64,000 nucleotides of DNA, taken from Paragonimus skrjabini miyazakii (Eukaryota; Platyhelminthes; Trematoda; Plagiorchiida; Troglotrematidae). A model generated the notes under the pieces. That model worked only from the letters and a program-made list of their open reading frames with translations. It did no database searches and was not told the origin of the DNA. Location: positions 215,642-279,641 of the forward strand of contig JTDE01000130.1 of the NCBI GenBank assembly GCA_014338405.1, in the 5' to 3' direction. This document shows, one piece after another, positions 50,880 through 64,000 of the stretch (its first letter is position 1; each line of letters begins with the position of its first letter). Position numbers and translations under genes: made by a program.

Positions 50880-51165
50880 TGCAAGAGGCAGTCAAGTTTA
50901 TCAGGATCAAGCAGTTTATGCAAAAGAATGTCAAACACAGCGTAGATCCTGGTCGGAGGGACGCCTCCCTTGGTGGTTAAATTGATGGGGTATGCGAGAT
51001 CTTGGTCGACCCTCAACCACAAAATAAATGGTTATCATATTTAGAAAATATCCGATTATGAAATGTCGGGGTTTCGGCTGGATTCAAACTAACGACAGAA
51101 ACAACATACATAAACGTGGCAGGCGCTGTACCAACTGAGCTACGAAGTCACGCCAGGAGCTCGGA
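50880..51165 (-). repeat. Second type of tRNA-derived SINE (minus strand)
   Basis: On the minus strand TAGCTCAGTTGGTACAGCG (A box at 51129-51142, followed by the start of the anticodon arm) is followed by AGTTTGAATCC (B box at 51080-51090), about 50 bases away. The acceptor-side sequence GGCGTGACTTCG precedes the A box. Both boxes are near-consensus, but the anticodon arm is expanded and does not fold, so this is a SINE head and not a tRNA gene. The body downstream on the minus strand (to about 50880) has no match to the 33.6 kb SINE. The 3' limit is arbitrary. Confidence 0.6.
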
Positions 51166-51789
51166 AATTTCGCATTTGTTTGTCATATTCTTGTCAACTG
51201 TTCAACATTATCACCAGAAAACCAAAAGTTGGATTATGCCTCTGAATATTTTTGAGGTTTTCCCGACTGAAACCATCAACAGAGGCTTGAACAACGGCAC
51301 GAACACAACGAAAACTGAATAATGCTTCAACCTAGGCGATTAACATGCCAGTCACTGAAGATGAACGCACTATTGAAATCTTACACGCAACCATTGTCGT
51401 AGAAATGAATTTCTGAAGACAAAGCTCTTACGCAGTTAAAGATACGATGGACGAAGCAAGAGTTCATCTCGCACGTCTCATCTTTCTCGAACACTTTGGG
51501 CAAATGGAGTACAAAATTTAATTCAAACTGATATTCCATCGAGTGAAAACTTTCAGTTTTGTCTTCAATTAGGTTATGCCTGGGAATGTCGCAGAAAACT
51601 TTATTTTCGGTGGGGCTGTTTACAGATGGTGTTCGCACAGATGATGGTTTTTTCCCAGGGAGGTCAAGATGTTAAACCCTCCAGGACCCGAACAATAGAG
51701 TTGGAAGGTGAGAACGACCTTTTCTGATGTTCCTTTTTGGAGAGGGGGCAATGTAACTGGGAACAGACAACGGAATCGACGACATTTAT

Positions 51790-52110
51790 GGCCCGCCAGC
51801 TAATAAGAACAACAATATTCTGCTATAAATCTGGTGACATGATGTCTGACTGATGATCCACAACCAGAGGTATAGCCCAGGGTATTCCTCCAGGTATGTT
51901 ATTGTTCGCAGTGTTTATCTATACGATAGTTAGTGTAGCTCGTATATGCCAAAGCAGTTTTATATGCCGAAAGCAATTACCATTGCTATACAGTGGATGA
52001 GGTTACTGAAGAGGAGAGAAGATTTGGGGCGATATTGGCATTTCGCATCGTTGAGTGACAATGAGGCAGCTCGTGATTGAACCCCCTAAAAGTCAACTGT
52101 TGCAAGACCC
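51790..52110 (+). mobile_element. CR1/Jockey-like non-LTR reverse transcriptase fragment
   Basis: The plus translation at 51868-51935 reads GIAQGIPPGMLLFAVFI, aligning with the palm motif GVPQGSVLGPLLFLLYI of CR1/Jockey-type reverse transcriptases. Upstream, RTTIFCYKSGDMMSD (with stops just after it) fits the segment before that motif. After a frame change, KAVLYAESNY lies at the distance where the FADD/YADD box is expected, with the two catalytic aspartates not preserved. Further on LNPLKVNCCKT resembles the LNxxKC motif. Stops, a frameshift and loss of the catalytic residues mean it is a dead remnant. No endonuclease or 3' end identified. Confidence 0.6.
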
Positions 52111-52408
52111 TAACGGATCAAAGGATACCACTAGGCATTCTTCTGGCCCAGTCTAGCTAAGTGTCTAAACAGTGCTGTCGTCAAACATCTCGCTGATAAA
52201 TGCCACTGAGTTGACCACACCCAGGTGTTCCTCGTTGTCTACAGAATTCAGGTCGGCCACTCCACATTCTTCAGACGACGGAAGATACCCACCACTGAAT
52301 CGGTCACTAGTTGATTTTCCACTCATAAAGATTTATACAAGCCCCACAGCCTTTATAACCAAAGTTCACATCACTGATATGCATACACGTCCAAACACCG
52401 GTCGATAA

Positions 52409-55400
52409 TTTCGTGACGTAACGGTGGATGGAACTACAACCCGCTGATGATTAATCGATTAAGTCACGAGATTACAGTAGTCTGGAATCCTTGGAAACCT
52501 TTGTATGATCGAGTGGTGTTCTTTTGAACGTCTTTTCATTATTTAAGTACTGTTTTAACTTTGTCATATTAACCTAATTGCACTGGTCTTATGATGAGCT
52601 TCCGGAAAAACAATTTTTCTTCATGGTCTTCATCCGGTTTTTGTGTCATTTCTAATAAGTTGAAATGAGTTGCTTCATGATTGTGTGCCTAACTTCCATT
52701 AGCAGTCTGTTAGCAATATTCCGTTTTAGCCCACACTTCTAACAGGATTTCTATAGTTTTCGATATGTACCTATTTTATCGTGAAAATTGAAGTCAGAAA
52801 TGTCATGTTCTATACTTTTAAATACGACATATTTCAATAAACTTTTAGGACCGCTTCATACGGATTGCTTAAACTAGCCCATCATCGTCATACCAACAAA
52901 ACAAACCGCTATGAAGTGTGCATCGTCCATCGTTGCACAGAAATTATCAGTGTCAAGAAACGGAAAGGTTGACGGACAACGCAATGTGCATACACACTAC
53001 ATATGTGTTTACTGATGAAATTAGTTCGACACAGATTGGTCGGGTATTAAGTGATCTTGAACCAGCTGACACATCACGGTGAGATTGTGTAAGCAACAGG
53101 CAATATACGAGAGCTGACGCAGCAGGTCCATTCTTTCTCGATAAATTAGACAGTCTGTAGTAGACACTCTTGAATATGCAGAGAAACCTAGCATGGTATG
53201 AGTTCTATATACTACCATTTTGGACACCACTTTCAAAACTGTCAATAAAACGTTGGTTTTAACTTTGCGCTTGTTGTTCCTGTTTTTTGCCACACCCCGA
53301 AATTGAATCGACGGAGGCGTTCGCTGGCTTGTAAAAGTTAGGCAATTCAGGTGACAAATAACTGAATTTAAATAAGTTTCGCTATACCAACCCGCATTGT
53401 TGTCCTTTGTTTTTGTTTCATCATTCACAAACACACGTGAAGTGTTCCACTAGGATTCTACCATTCATGCATGTGTATACTGCACTGAGTGGGTCTTCTT
53501 TAAATCCTAAATCGTTTCATCAAACATAGGCTGAACTCCGTGCAATATGTCGATTATTTCGGTGGCCCATTAAGTGCAGCATTAGTTGAAAGACGATCAG
53601 CTAAATAATCCGTGTTCATTTACTACCACTTATGGTACTTAAGTGGTTTGCTTTTCCTATTCTGTTGTATGAGCTACTTTCCAACTGATGTCACTTCATA
53701 AACAGTAAAGACAGCTGAGCAAATAATAACGTAAGCTGAAGTACCAACTAAGCATTCGACTTCATTGTTTCACTGGGGTACTTAAGCAGCTTATCGCAAA
53801 CGGTAAACTAACATTTCTCGTTAGCGGATAATGCACGGATTATGACGAGATGAAGCTAAGATCCATGTTTCTGGAAACGAGTGTTTGCACCCTCTCTGAG
53901 GAATGGGACGATGGAATATTGGCGGAGAGAAAACAGCAGTGATCCCTTTAAATTTGTAAGTAAACGAATCAATGACCGGCTACAAAGATATTTCAGTCCG
54001 TTGTTATTAAGTTGTAACGGTTACGCCAAACTGGTACGGTATTGATTTCTATACACATGAGTGGCTTTTTACTGGGTACTATTGAACGATTATACTTGTG
54101 TTTTACTTTCTGTGTTCAAGGTGGACCTGCACACTATGTTTTGAAAGTTAAGAGCAGTAACTGCTAAAAGCCTGTGAAGTGCTGGTTTACCTAATGTACC
54201 CTACATCACGCTGAGATCATCGTGAAATCATTTCATAGAGTGACGACGAAGGAAGTTGTAATATAGATTCTCCGTTGCTTGAGTAAAGTTCATAACCGTT
54301 CAAAGATGTTTATGAATGGAATAGTCCGTGTATCAACACGCAAGACTTAAGACCATACAGATTTACATCATCAGTAAGATGTGCGAGCAGCAAAACACGC
54401 GTTGTTTGTGGTCAGGTTTCGTATCCAGCAGCAAACCGAATGTTGTCGGAATAACTAGCGTACTCAGTAGCGTTTTGAATTCCTTCCATTACTGATGTTT
54501 CAACCATTCTATACATTCAAAACATTCTCGGCATACTGTTTGATGTAAGTAACTACTAGTGCATTGTAAAAATATTGGACTTCACTGTAGCAAACAGTTT
54601 TCTAGAATAGAAATTGAACTGTCAGCCTATTTGATCCCAAAGGTCCTTCCGCATAAAAGCTGTCAATATTTTCATGAACTCGCTGCCGGGAGTAGGTTTC
54701 TACATTCAAAATGTACATAATGCTATTCTTTGAACTCAGAATTTGTAGTAGCTAAATTTCCTTGTTTTTTGATGTACTCTATCCATTCTTGCTAATTATA
54801 CGTATACATTTAAACTTTCCTTATCTTGTGAGTAAGCCCAGTTTCCTTGATTGTGTTCATTTCTTACGTTGTATTTCAGTTCACTTATAGTTATAGTGCA
54901 GCTTGCATACACAGATTAGCTCAGCAGCTATATCAGCAAGTAACCGCACGCATCACAAAACACAAGAATTAACTGACAGTGCAATAACCTCAAGCAGATG
55001 GGTTTGTGGCGCCGAAAGCCAAACCATAGATTATCAGGTATCTCAAAACAATACGTCGTCAATTTGAAAATCTCAACTCATTTACGACAATGTTACACCG
55101 TTAGAACTAAATCTAAATAGTATCGCTGTAAATTATGTTCAACCAAAATTAACTGCCTACATTCTGTGCAAACACGTAACTGTTCTAACCCAACAGGTTG
55201 TCATGTTCCTGTTCATACGACATCTAACGTGATTGTGTGCAAGTCTACTGGATGGTTGTCCAGCATATATCATTTTCGTTTTGGGATCTTTCAAATGACG
55301 ATAACGGATGGGATGATAACGTCACAGTACAGGCATTTGTTCTGGTTTCGAGAAGTGACTACGGAAGCTCAATCGGTTAAAGGGTTTTAATAACCATTTC

Positions 55401-58400
55401 ACCTATTACGCTATTTAATCAATCAACATTTGTCCTTTGGATCGACACAATTAACCTTGGTTGTAATTCAGACCAAATGATGATTTTCGATCCTTTCAAA
55501 CGGGCGCACATTTGTCTGACTGATATACTGTAACATACAAGCCGACCGTTCTTACTTTGATTGTCCTTTACACATACGGACCAACTTTGGAGCAAGGTGG
55601 AGACACCGGGGGACAGCATTCCTCCAGGTTTGAGGTCCCACCAGCGGTCTTGTAAAAGGAAATAACTCAAACAAGCATGAGCCAAAGGTCCAGTAACTCA
55701 TGCACACGACTTACTCAAACGTAAATTAAGGCGGCATCAGCAACATAGCAGCACGCCCTGTTATGCAATTCAAATTCGACCCGTGTGTGCTCGCTGGTTT
55801 CCATTGCACGTTATAATACTTTCCTGCGTACCGGCAGCAATCGAAATTACACAAACCTTGGCTGTCCGTAGCCAGATTGCTTGTCCTCAGGACTGATTCG
55901 GAATCAGATTCCCAGTGATGAAGTAAGGACATTTTGCTTAAGAAACCGGCATCAACCTTAGTTCAACTCTTCAATGAAGATGTGTTCATTGTCTGGGAGT
56001 AATGCAAGCTGGTTTCTTTTCAGCACTAGGAATGTGGCAAATAACCGGTGTGGTGGTCATGTTCTGTGAAATGAGCCTGTCTAGGTAGCCGTCTTCTCGG
56101 GGTATGTGCTAAAAAATGGAGTCTGACATTCGATATGTCACTCAAGTAGATTTATCAAGTGAATGACCCAGCGGATTCAAGTTGTGGCATCAGGGTGATG
56201 TGTCGAAACTGGTCATGTGCAGGTTAGCTGAATATCATTAACCAGACAGTTTGGAATGGTCGACAAAACCACGAATGTTTGAGGCACACTGTCATTGCAA
56301 TCATTATCTTTGGTTAGAATTCACCCCACTGATTTGTATCGCTTTATAAATCTAGAGGAAACGCGGGTTATACGGTATACGAGTATGTTCGTCTTTTTGA
56401 GAAGTTTGGAAGATAAACTTTCGTTCTTTTGGCCGAACATCCAGATGAATCGAGGAGGAATTTTGAAACTAAAATATCTGAGTCATTCCTTCCAATTTTG
56501 GTTCAGTCTTGGAATATGCTGCACCTAATACTGAACTGTTAACTGGCAAAGACTCTCATGAACCTCTTAGTATTGAACCTAATAGCAATGTGAACTTAGA
56601 GAACTTTACTCATATCTCGATTTCTAAAATACCTAGCCAGGAATTGTCCATCTCAGAGCAAAAATGATTTGCAATAAAAATGTTCATTATCGATTAACGT
56701 AAAATGTTTCTGAACTGCGGAACCATGCAAATCCGAAACGAACATGCTTGCCAGTAGAACTTCACGTCCAAGGCGGATTACCTGCAAGAAAAAGAGTTTA
56801 CACATAGACAGCTTTTCTAACAAACATCTTATGTGTCAATGCGCCAAAGAACATATATACTAAATTACCAGCGCATTGCCGTCGAAAGGTATGTTTTTTT
56901 GTTTTCGATTGCGCCCACAAACGTAATCAACTTGCAGTCTATCGATTAACTAAATAATGCTTCCGCTTCTATACACCAATGAATACTATTTCTGGTCCAT
57001 TTAGGTGTTGTAGTGAGTTTCCATTCCTGTTTAGTTCAAGTCGAAATAACACTGACTAACTGTCGGTTGCCACGAATAATGGAATTAGATTAATGTTTTC
57101 GTAACCGTGATCATGTCAGAAACGATCGGTGAGGTGCGAGAATGGAAAATATTTATGATGCATACGTAGCATATCATTTGGTGTTCATACTTGTTTTCGA
57201 ACTGAACGCTGTATGATACTTCCACATGAATGATTGATGTTAAATAACCAGACACACGTCAATATTCCCAAACTAAGTGGTATATACGGTGTCAACACCA
57301 CCATTCCCGGACAGAATTGCATGGCGTGATGGTCTGTATCACTCAGTCCACACGAATCCGACAAGCAACCTTTGCATGAATTGCATACCACTTGCTTGTA
57401 TGTACACTATGGTGAAATTTTGTCGGTTGGGTAACTACTCACTCATAACGAATTCAGCAATTTGACGTTTCTACGTCTGCGTGATAAATACTGATCATTT
57501 ATACCACGAACTATTACACTTGTCTCTAATTGTGAACTCCGCTTGTTCATCGAATTCAACATTGTTCCCCCATGAAACGCAAAACCGGAAAATTACTGGG
57601 GCATGGAGGACGAAATAGAAAATGATTATTCCACTTTATAAGTTCTGAATCAAGATGCTGGCTGTCATTATCAAGTAAGCCGGTCTTCCTTTATCGTATT
57701 CAGTAGTTTGAACCAAAAGGACCTGCTTCAAAAATGTTAGTACATGGTGGAAAGTGGTGAACAACTTGATAGAGGATGAGCGAGAAATGACGAGAGAAAA
57801 ATCTACAAAACGTTTGTTCAGTTACTGAGTGAAGTAAGCATGAGCTGCGGCAGGGCAGTTTATGAACTATATGCACGTTAGATTTGTGCGGACTGAACGT
57901 TGTAAACTACCACGTTGTTCAAATTTTTACCGAAGAATGTAAATCGTATAAGAATTTGTAAGACCATAAAGAATTTGTTTTACTTTCGTAACGTATTAAG
58001 CGATATACTCAACTTTGCACGGACAGAGAAATAGGAACCAAGAAAGATTACATGATAAGTCAGATCGAAATTAAAACGAATTTGGAAGAGACAAATGTAT
58101 GCAATGTTGACTCTGACCGGACTCAAACAAATATCGAGAAAAGCTAACCTAATTGTGGTTAATGCTTTACGGTTGAGTCTTGAATTCTCACCGGGAACCA
58201 AGAAAGTCCACCCTTGGACTGAGTCACTCACCCAACCACGCTGTAATATGTGATCAACCAGGGGATTTAGAGAATAGACTTTCACGGCAGGACTTTTTAA
58301 GCGCTCTATTTGGGATCCACCAAATTCACTGCCGATCTGATCCGAGTCCGGCCGAGGACCAACTCAGTAACTTTACCGCACTACGTATCACTAATAGTTA

Positions 58401-61400
58401 CATAGTTACAAAGTTGAAATAAGTACATAGTCCTCCTTCACACGTTCATTAATGAGAATTTGAAAAATCCACTACTGATAATCTATAATACATGCTATTT
58501 GATTCATCATCATAACAACAAGTTCGACTATTCTGATCCAGCCAAATTAAGAGCTCATGGTACATACCCACTATGAGCCTTGGTTGTGATGGTCAATCAT
58601 CATAGCTTACTTGTATCTTCTATAAACACGTGGCTAATTTTTCCATAATGCAGCTGACCAAAACTAAGCAAGTAAAGTGACGCCAGTGTATCGATGTCAA
58701 AAAATCTTCCTTGTAGGTCCGTTAAGTGGACCTTTTCCGTTCCTTGTTTATAGTGTGTCAGTTAGGTGACCATCAATCTGAATATAATGATCCAGACATA
58801 CAGTCAACTTTGGCCTTGACATTGACTTAAAAGACAATATAGATAACGTGTTCTCCCACTTCAAACTTCTACATGCATTTCAATGTGTACGAACACGATC
58901 AACAGCCTCGAATAAATCACATAGGTAAATGAGTGTTTCTCACTGCATTCCCATTTACTCCTCCACCTGAGAAGCACGTAGTCATGTACTAGAAGCAGAG
59001 AAAACAAGACTTCCTTCCGTCCAGTTTAGATTAAGTTACTGACCCCGTGGTCGTTCTACTCTGCTGGTGAAAGAAGGATACTCACAAGATTTCGTTGACA
59101 ACCGTTTAGGCCTCGTCCAGACATCTATCATACTCATAACCATTCTGTTTTACAGGCTGATGCCAGTTACTGATTTTGAGCGTTCAATACTTGGTGCACT
59201 CCACTGCGGTACAAATACGGGTTACATTAATTATTAAGTGAATATCATTCAACGAATCAGGAAACGGAACGAAAAGATGCTCAGCTTTTACGGAATAGTT
59301 TGAACGACAGTAGCATCACATGACCTTGCAGTCATTTTACGCTGGTTTCCACACTTTTTGAGTACCATTGTTTCAAGTTGGTTTTGGTTTCATTAAGTTC
59401 TGTAATAAACATTGATTTGTTTATAATAACACCAGTCTGCAGAAATCGAAATGGAAAATAGACTAGAAGAATGCACAAAACGGATGACCTCAAAACCTAT
59501 TCGCGAATGACAGCTCCCTTGCGCACCACTGGACAAAGGATCTAGGTTGTCTCCTGTTGGTTCAATCATGTGATGTTGCCAAAGCAAGTGAGTCGTGAAC
59601 TGGAATCTGTTAGCAACCATCCTGAAAACTTTTGTTTAAAAATCAAGAGTGTTTTATTCTGTTGAGGTGTTTCCGAACTTGGGTATCAAATGATTGGATG
59701 ATCCAAGACTTCCATATTTATCAACATTCTTCATTAAGGATCTGCAGACTTGAGAGGTTCCTTGCCTGCAGCCGGATTTCCAAGAATTCTGTTTGAATCA
59801 GTAAACAAAACTCCAGTAAAATGTACCTCCCATGAAAATGCGTCAGATAAGCATAAATATTTGCGTCTATCGAATTTAGAATAATGTTTAGAAAATGGAA
59901 GCCGACAAATAAAGACATTAATAATTTTTGTTAAACTTTAGAAAATCCCTAACGAACGTGAGATAAAATTTAAATGGATGGTCACCAGTGTTTGTACTGA
60001 GTGCTTGAAGGTCCACAAACAAAATTACCTTACACGATTACGCCCGTATTAATTTAGTGCGTAATGGAGGAACAACCGGCTTTGTGGTGGGTAATTTCCA
60101 AAGTCTCAAAAGCTTGAAAGTTTAGGCAAGAATTTGCGAATTTTAGCACAGGTTTGCTTAAGATTAACGCGAATGTTTCTTCATCAATAAGTGAAACTGG
60201 TGTACTCTTAATTTTCCTACTCACTTCGGTATACTGCGCAAACTGAAGACATTTTACTAGTCAAATTGTAAACTGCACTAATAGCAAACTCTAATATATA
60301 TTGTGTGCACAGTTATAGGTTGACTAACAAACCAATATAAATTCACTGGGTAAAAGTCCATAGTGTTACATTTCGCTAAAGTCGATAATGTCAAGAGTAC
60401 ACTTTCTCGACTAGAATGGGTCAAAAATTGCTGTTTTTATTTAGAAAATTAATGGGTTCAATAAATTCAACTCAATTCGCATAAGACAAATTTTTATCAT
60501 CTCAGTAAATATTTGACAGTCATTTTTTTGTGATGATATCTCACTTTGTTGGATCGTTTACAAAAGCGAAAGTACTTTTTGTTTTAACTGCTACTTTGCA
60601 ATATTCTTGCTTTATCGGATTTGAGCAATTTATTTCACGGTATCTACCCTAGTAAAAACCAATCAACTCAGAGTAAAAATGAAAAAAAAGACGTTGCTGA
60701 TAAGTCTACCAAACGAGCCACAAAGCTATTTGGCATTTCAAACTAGGCTAACCGAAAGGTTTTGCTAGATGTAAAGGATATGATCAACTATTAGCGATGG
60801 TTCAGTCTCAACGAAATTAGTGTTTGACCACTGTTTAGTCAAGTAAGCATCAGCATAACTGTAACCGGTAGGAAACCAGTAGTTAATGCCAATGCCTTGA
60901 CTTGCACTGCAACCGTGGAAAAAAAGCAAGTCTTGAATACGAAGAAAAAGAAGAAAAATAGCAACAGACCCAACTCTAAACGAGTTAGTTGAAGAAAGGA
61001 CTCTAGCCGGGGATAAAATTAATGGAATACGTTAAATTTGCAAAATAAGCGAAATATTTTAATTTTTCGAACCTTCAGTTCAAACGTATTTTTCGGAAAA
61101 ATGTCATATACAAATAATCACTCTGCTGCATTCTGTCACACTGGACTAACAAAGTGTACGATGAACATACTTTTCTGTTTCCTCCAGACGGTTAGTTTCC
61201 AAAGATTGGCCAGCTTCACCATGTTTTTCCGGTTGATCTTTGGAAAATACAGTAGTTTTTCAGTATCTAAATTACCTTGAGACGGATCGCCGGGAGTTTC
61301 CTGAATTGCAGGTTCACTTGATTTACGATGTGAATGATATCACCAGTTTTTCACTAAGAAATAAACATGAACTATTTAATTAGACGTTGTCAAAAACTCT

Positions 61401-63240
61401 AGTGTCGGTGATAAACAAGTTGCAGTATTTGTTCATTCAACCTCAAGCCAGATCATTCGGAGGACTGTTCAAACACAGAAGTGATAATTTCCAACAAACA
61501 GGTGTTGGTTTTTGAAACAAAACATTCTACTTTTCATTCCCAATACATTTGAATTCATAAAACTTTCCATGAACTCATTTTGCAACATCATGTTAAAGGT
61601 TCGTTATGAAGAGAAGTTAACAAACTTAGCAAATTTACAATGGGAAAACTGAAACTGTTACAAGATAAAGCTTGCGAACAAGTTATTTGTCCCAGTTTCT
61701 TACTGAATTTCCTACAGATTACAGCTGACATGTCAAACAAAAGAGGAGCAATTTAGATAGAATCTCAGATTACTGCAACCTCCACCCTCAGCTGTTTCCG
61801 TGACAGAGAGTCGAATTTTGCCTAACAGTAAATGAACTGAGCTTTCCTATAACAAAAGTTGTTTTTTTAGGAACAAAGCAGCGAACTGTTTGTAAAGTAT
61901 AAAAGGAGGCAGAACTTACTGATAATTTACTAGATTTTGAAAGTTTCAAATTACTTAATTCATACGTATACTCATAGTTCGTTTCTTATCCCAAGACTTT
62001 TGAACAGCGACTGAGTACTCAAATCCCTCCACTTTTCTGATCCAATTCCCTGTGTTATCCGTCTAAAAGGATTATCTGCTTTAGTTTCTTTCAAATCGAA
62101 TGCTATTACAAACTTCATACATTTTAGAACCCACCCTCACTGTTTTGCATTAAAATTTATGTGACTGCAATGGACGCTCAGTTTGTGAAGTTGCATCTTA
62201 CTGAAGACATCAACTATAAGATATATGAAAGTATATGTCTAATAAGCTAAACACAATTTGGATTGCTTGATGTATTTCCACATCCAGTAGACATAATGTA
62301 TCGCCAGACGTTATACTTACAGGTCCCGCACGATTCAGAACCACGTATCAATAGATGCTTTCTGTTCTTGACGTTGCGATGTGCCCTGATAAGTTGAGTG
62401 TCCAAAGGCGGAGGGTATTTCGTCAAAGGCACTTTTTGATCACTAGTGTTAGGACAGTATAATCAAGCAGAACAAGGATCAATCGGTCTCTGTTAGATGA
62501 TAAACATGGGGAATTGTTATGTAAGAAAAATCTCTTTTTACAGGGAAAATTTACTTCATATTTGAAGTTAGTTAGACCTCCTTATGTCTAGCCAGTTTCC
62601 CTGATGAACAAAACTCTAATCTCATAAACTTAACATTTGTACAAGGATGTTTATCAATCACTAACCGGTATGAACCGAAAAATACGTGGATCTCGCTTTT
62701 GACTGTTAACGCGTTCACGTATGTACATGTGTCTCCGCTCACTAATCGCCCAGTTGTACGCAAACACTTTCTGTACTAGCCTACGCCAAGCTAGCAGGTT
62801 CGCCAATATATATGCCACGATAAAAGACAGCATAAGGATGGATCAAATTTAAGCAACGGGACGGATACGAAATTGCTTCGAAACTGTTTTGTGTTGTTCA
62901 TTAGTGTTGGGATATGTGAAACATTGGGTTTCCTTTATCCAAGTCTTTAGGATGGTAAGAAAACATACATTGCGAATTGCAAGCAATTCTCACTAGTAGA
63001 TCACCTGAAACATTCGGCTATATAGGGTAGAACACGGCAGCAAAACAGTGAAATGAACAAACGGGGCATGGGTACAATCAGGGTGGGATAAACGGTTTTA
63101 CTCCCACAGCAAAAAAAACCTGAGGTGGTTAAGGCAAACAGTGACTCAGCGCAGGTCAGCATACCAACATCCGAACAGAAACCCGACGTCTTCGATCGCG
63201 AAGGATTTATATGCAACAGGTCACGTGACTTACTCCGCCA
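52409..63240. other. 10.8 kb with no recognised gene
   Basis: The longest frame is 137 codons (53021-53434, minus), with no domain signature and a length expected by chance. Some less AT-rich patches (55400-56250 and 58150-58400) give translations with a transposon-relic flavour on both strands, but I could not tie them to any element. No RNA gene or tandem array was seen. Confidence 0.5.
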
Positions 63241-63277
63241 TTTAGGTTGTGGATTTAGTGCGCAGCCGCAACCTAAA
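63241..63277. repeat. Strong hairpin with 12-bp arms
   Basis: TTTAGGTTGTGG and CCGCAACCTAAA pair over 12 positions with one G-T type mismatch around a 13-base loop (ATTTAGTGCGCAG). It lies in a comparatively GC-rich patch (about 63100-63350) that is open on both strands (90 codons plus at 63125-63397; 106 codons minus at 63001-63321). It could be a folded RNA element, a small inverted-repeat remnant or chance. Confidence 0.6.
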
Positions 63278-63397
63278 GATGTTAGTGTTTTCCCAAGTGT
63301 TGTTAAACCAACGTCACGCACCGGCCCCTTGTTGGCAGTATGTGGTAACGGAATCAGTCTCCTTGCCGTTAATATAAAACATTTTACCCCACGCTAA

Positions 63398-64000
63398 CTG
63401 TACCCTTGTAACGGTTTAGCGCTAAACTTAGATAACTAAATGCTTCATTTAATCGACTGATAGAAATTAAAAAATTCATGCATCTCGTTTTACTTCTGAA
63501 TTGATCTGTCATTGCTTGTTTTTGTCACATTGTTGACGTGCCTCAGAGCAGGTTCTCATTTTGTCTTTCACTAAACTCCCGAAATCGCCATTCTCAGTGA
63601 CAAGTTTCTATGCAGTTGGATATTCGAGGTAAACCATCGCTCATCATAATTTAAAAAATATTGTCCGGAGTTGGGACCAAATAACCGAGCAAGTCAGATA
63701 GAGTAACCATTAACGTAGAGGAGGCCTGCCTCACAGTTGCACTGGAGAATCGAGGTAATGTAGTGGAAACCAAGAAGGCAATCGACAATGTTACAAAATA
63801 ATCTACAACAACTGTCTACGATAAATTCCACCACACTAAGTTTGCTATATGCTTGAAGAAAGTTCCTGTTAAATAGCAAACAAATTCCGACGAATCAAGT
63901 TCCTCCGGTGTATTAAAATCCGCTATTGCCACAGTCAACTCCCGGTAACAACGACCACGTGCATGCAGAAGCTGAGGCGCGCGAGGACGAAGTGTGTATT
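63398..64000. other. Window end, no gene recognised
   Basis: Only short frames (61 codons minus at 63694-63879). The last 60 bases become noticeably GC-richer (GCGCGCGAGG), so a different element or gene may begin beyond the window. Confidence 0.5.

Noticed and set aside
50880..51165. A functional tRNA gene on the minus strand
   Set aside because: The A and B boxes are good, but the anticodon arm is too long and does not pair, and the acceptor stem is not complementary.
51735..51860. Purine-rich GGAGAGGGGGCAA followed by TGTAACTGG and a downstream TATAAA, resembling a polypurine tract and 3' LTR start
   Set aside because: No matching second LTR, integrase end or CA terminus was found, and the CR1-like RT reading continues from this region.
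52180..52260. Minus-strand translation VDNEEHLGVVNSV resembling the EKDLGV motif of CR1 reverse transcriptases
   Set aside because: It is on the opposite strand to the clearer QG...LLF motif next to it, and nothing else on the minus strand there resembles an RT.
53021..53434. 137-codon minus-strand frame
   Set aside because: No motif recognised, and a frame of this length is expected about once by chance in this much sequence of this composition.
58180..58422. Less AT-rich patch with frames on both strands and a GATCCGAGTCCGG B-box-like string
   Set aside because: There is no A box at the right spacing and no protein motif. It is possibly a repeat relic but unsupported.

Overview
This is AT-rich eukaryotic DNA in which I recognise no intact gene. 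No long open frame carries a family signature. The longest Met-to-stop frame is 193 codons, and what can be identified is decayed retroelement sequence and assembly structure. An R2-like non-LTR reverse transcriptase relic, a CR1/Jockey-like relic and tRNA-derived SINEs together suggest an invertebrate. A flatworm would fit the retroelement mix, but that is a low-confidence guess. The window reads as intergenic DNA or the inside of one or more very long introns.

Layout. 1-17 kb: sparse DNA with a few tRNA-like SINE fossils (about 6.3, 7.7 and 9.3 kb), a SINE 3' fragment (10.35 kb), a small tandem duplication (12.2 kb) and an X-box-like palindrome (14.75 kb). 17.1-17.9 kb: a plus-strand R2-clade reverse transcriptase remnant with the palm motifs and the thumb still readable across several frames. 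18-33.5 kb: nothing recognised. 33.4-42 kb: copies of one tRNA-derived SINE (33.6 kb plus, 37.2 kb plus, and a head-to-head pair at 41.3-41.6 kb). 42,624-42,723: a 100-N gap.

The strongest single observation is that the 3.74 kb on the left of the gap (38,797-42,533) is repeated, apparently identically apart from one 2-base indel, immediately to its right (42,724-46,462). The second copy starts on the first base after the Ns. This is best explained as two overlapping contigs or haplotigs that were scaffolded instead of merged, so about 3.9 kb of the window, and everything annotated in it, is probably counted twice.

46.5-52.5 kb: a run of moderate minus-strand open frames with protein-like composition but no recognised family, a second tRNA-derived SINE (51.1 kb, minus) and a CR1/Jockey-like reverse transcriptase fragment (51.8-52.1 kb, plus). 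52.5-64 kb: no recognised gene, with a good hairpin at 63.24 kb. There is no operon-like organisation. The elements do not work together; they are a record of transposition and decay.
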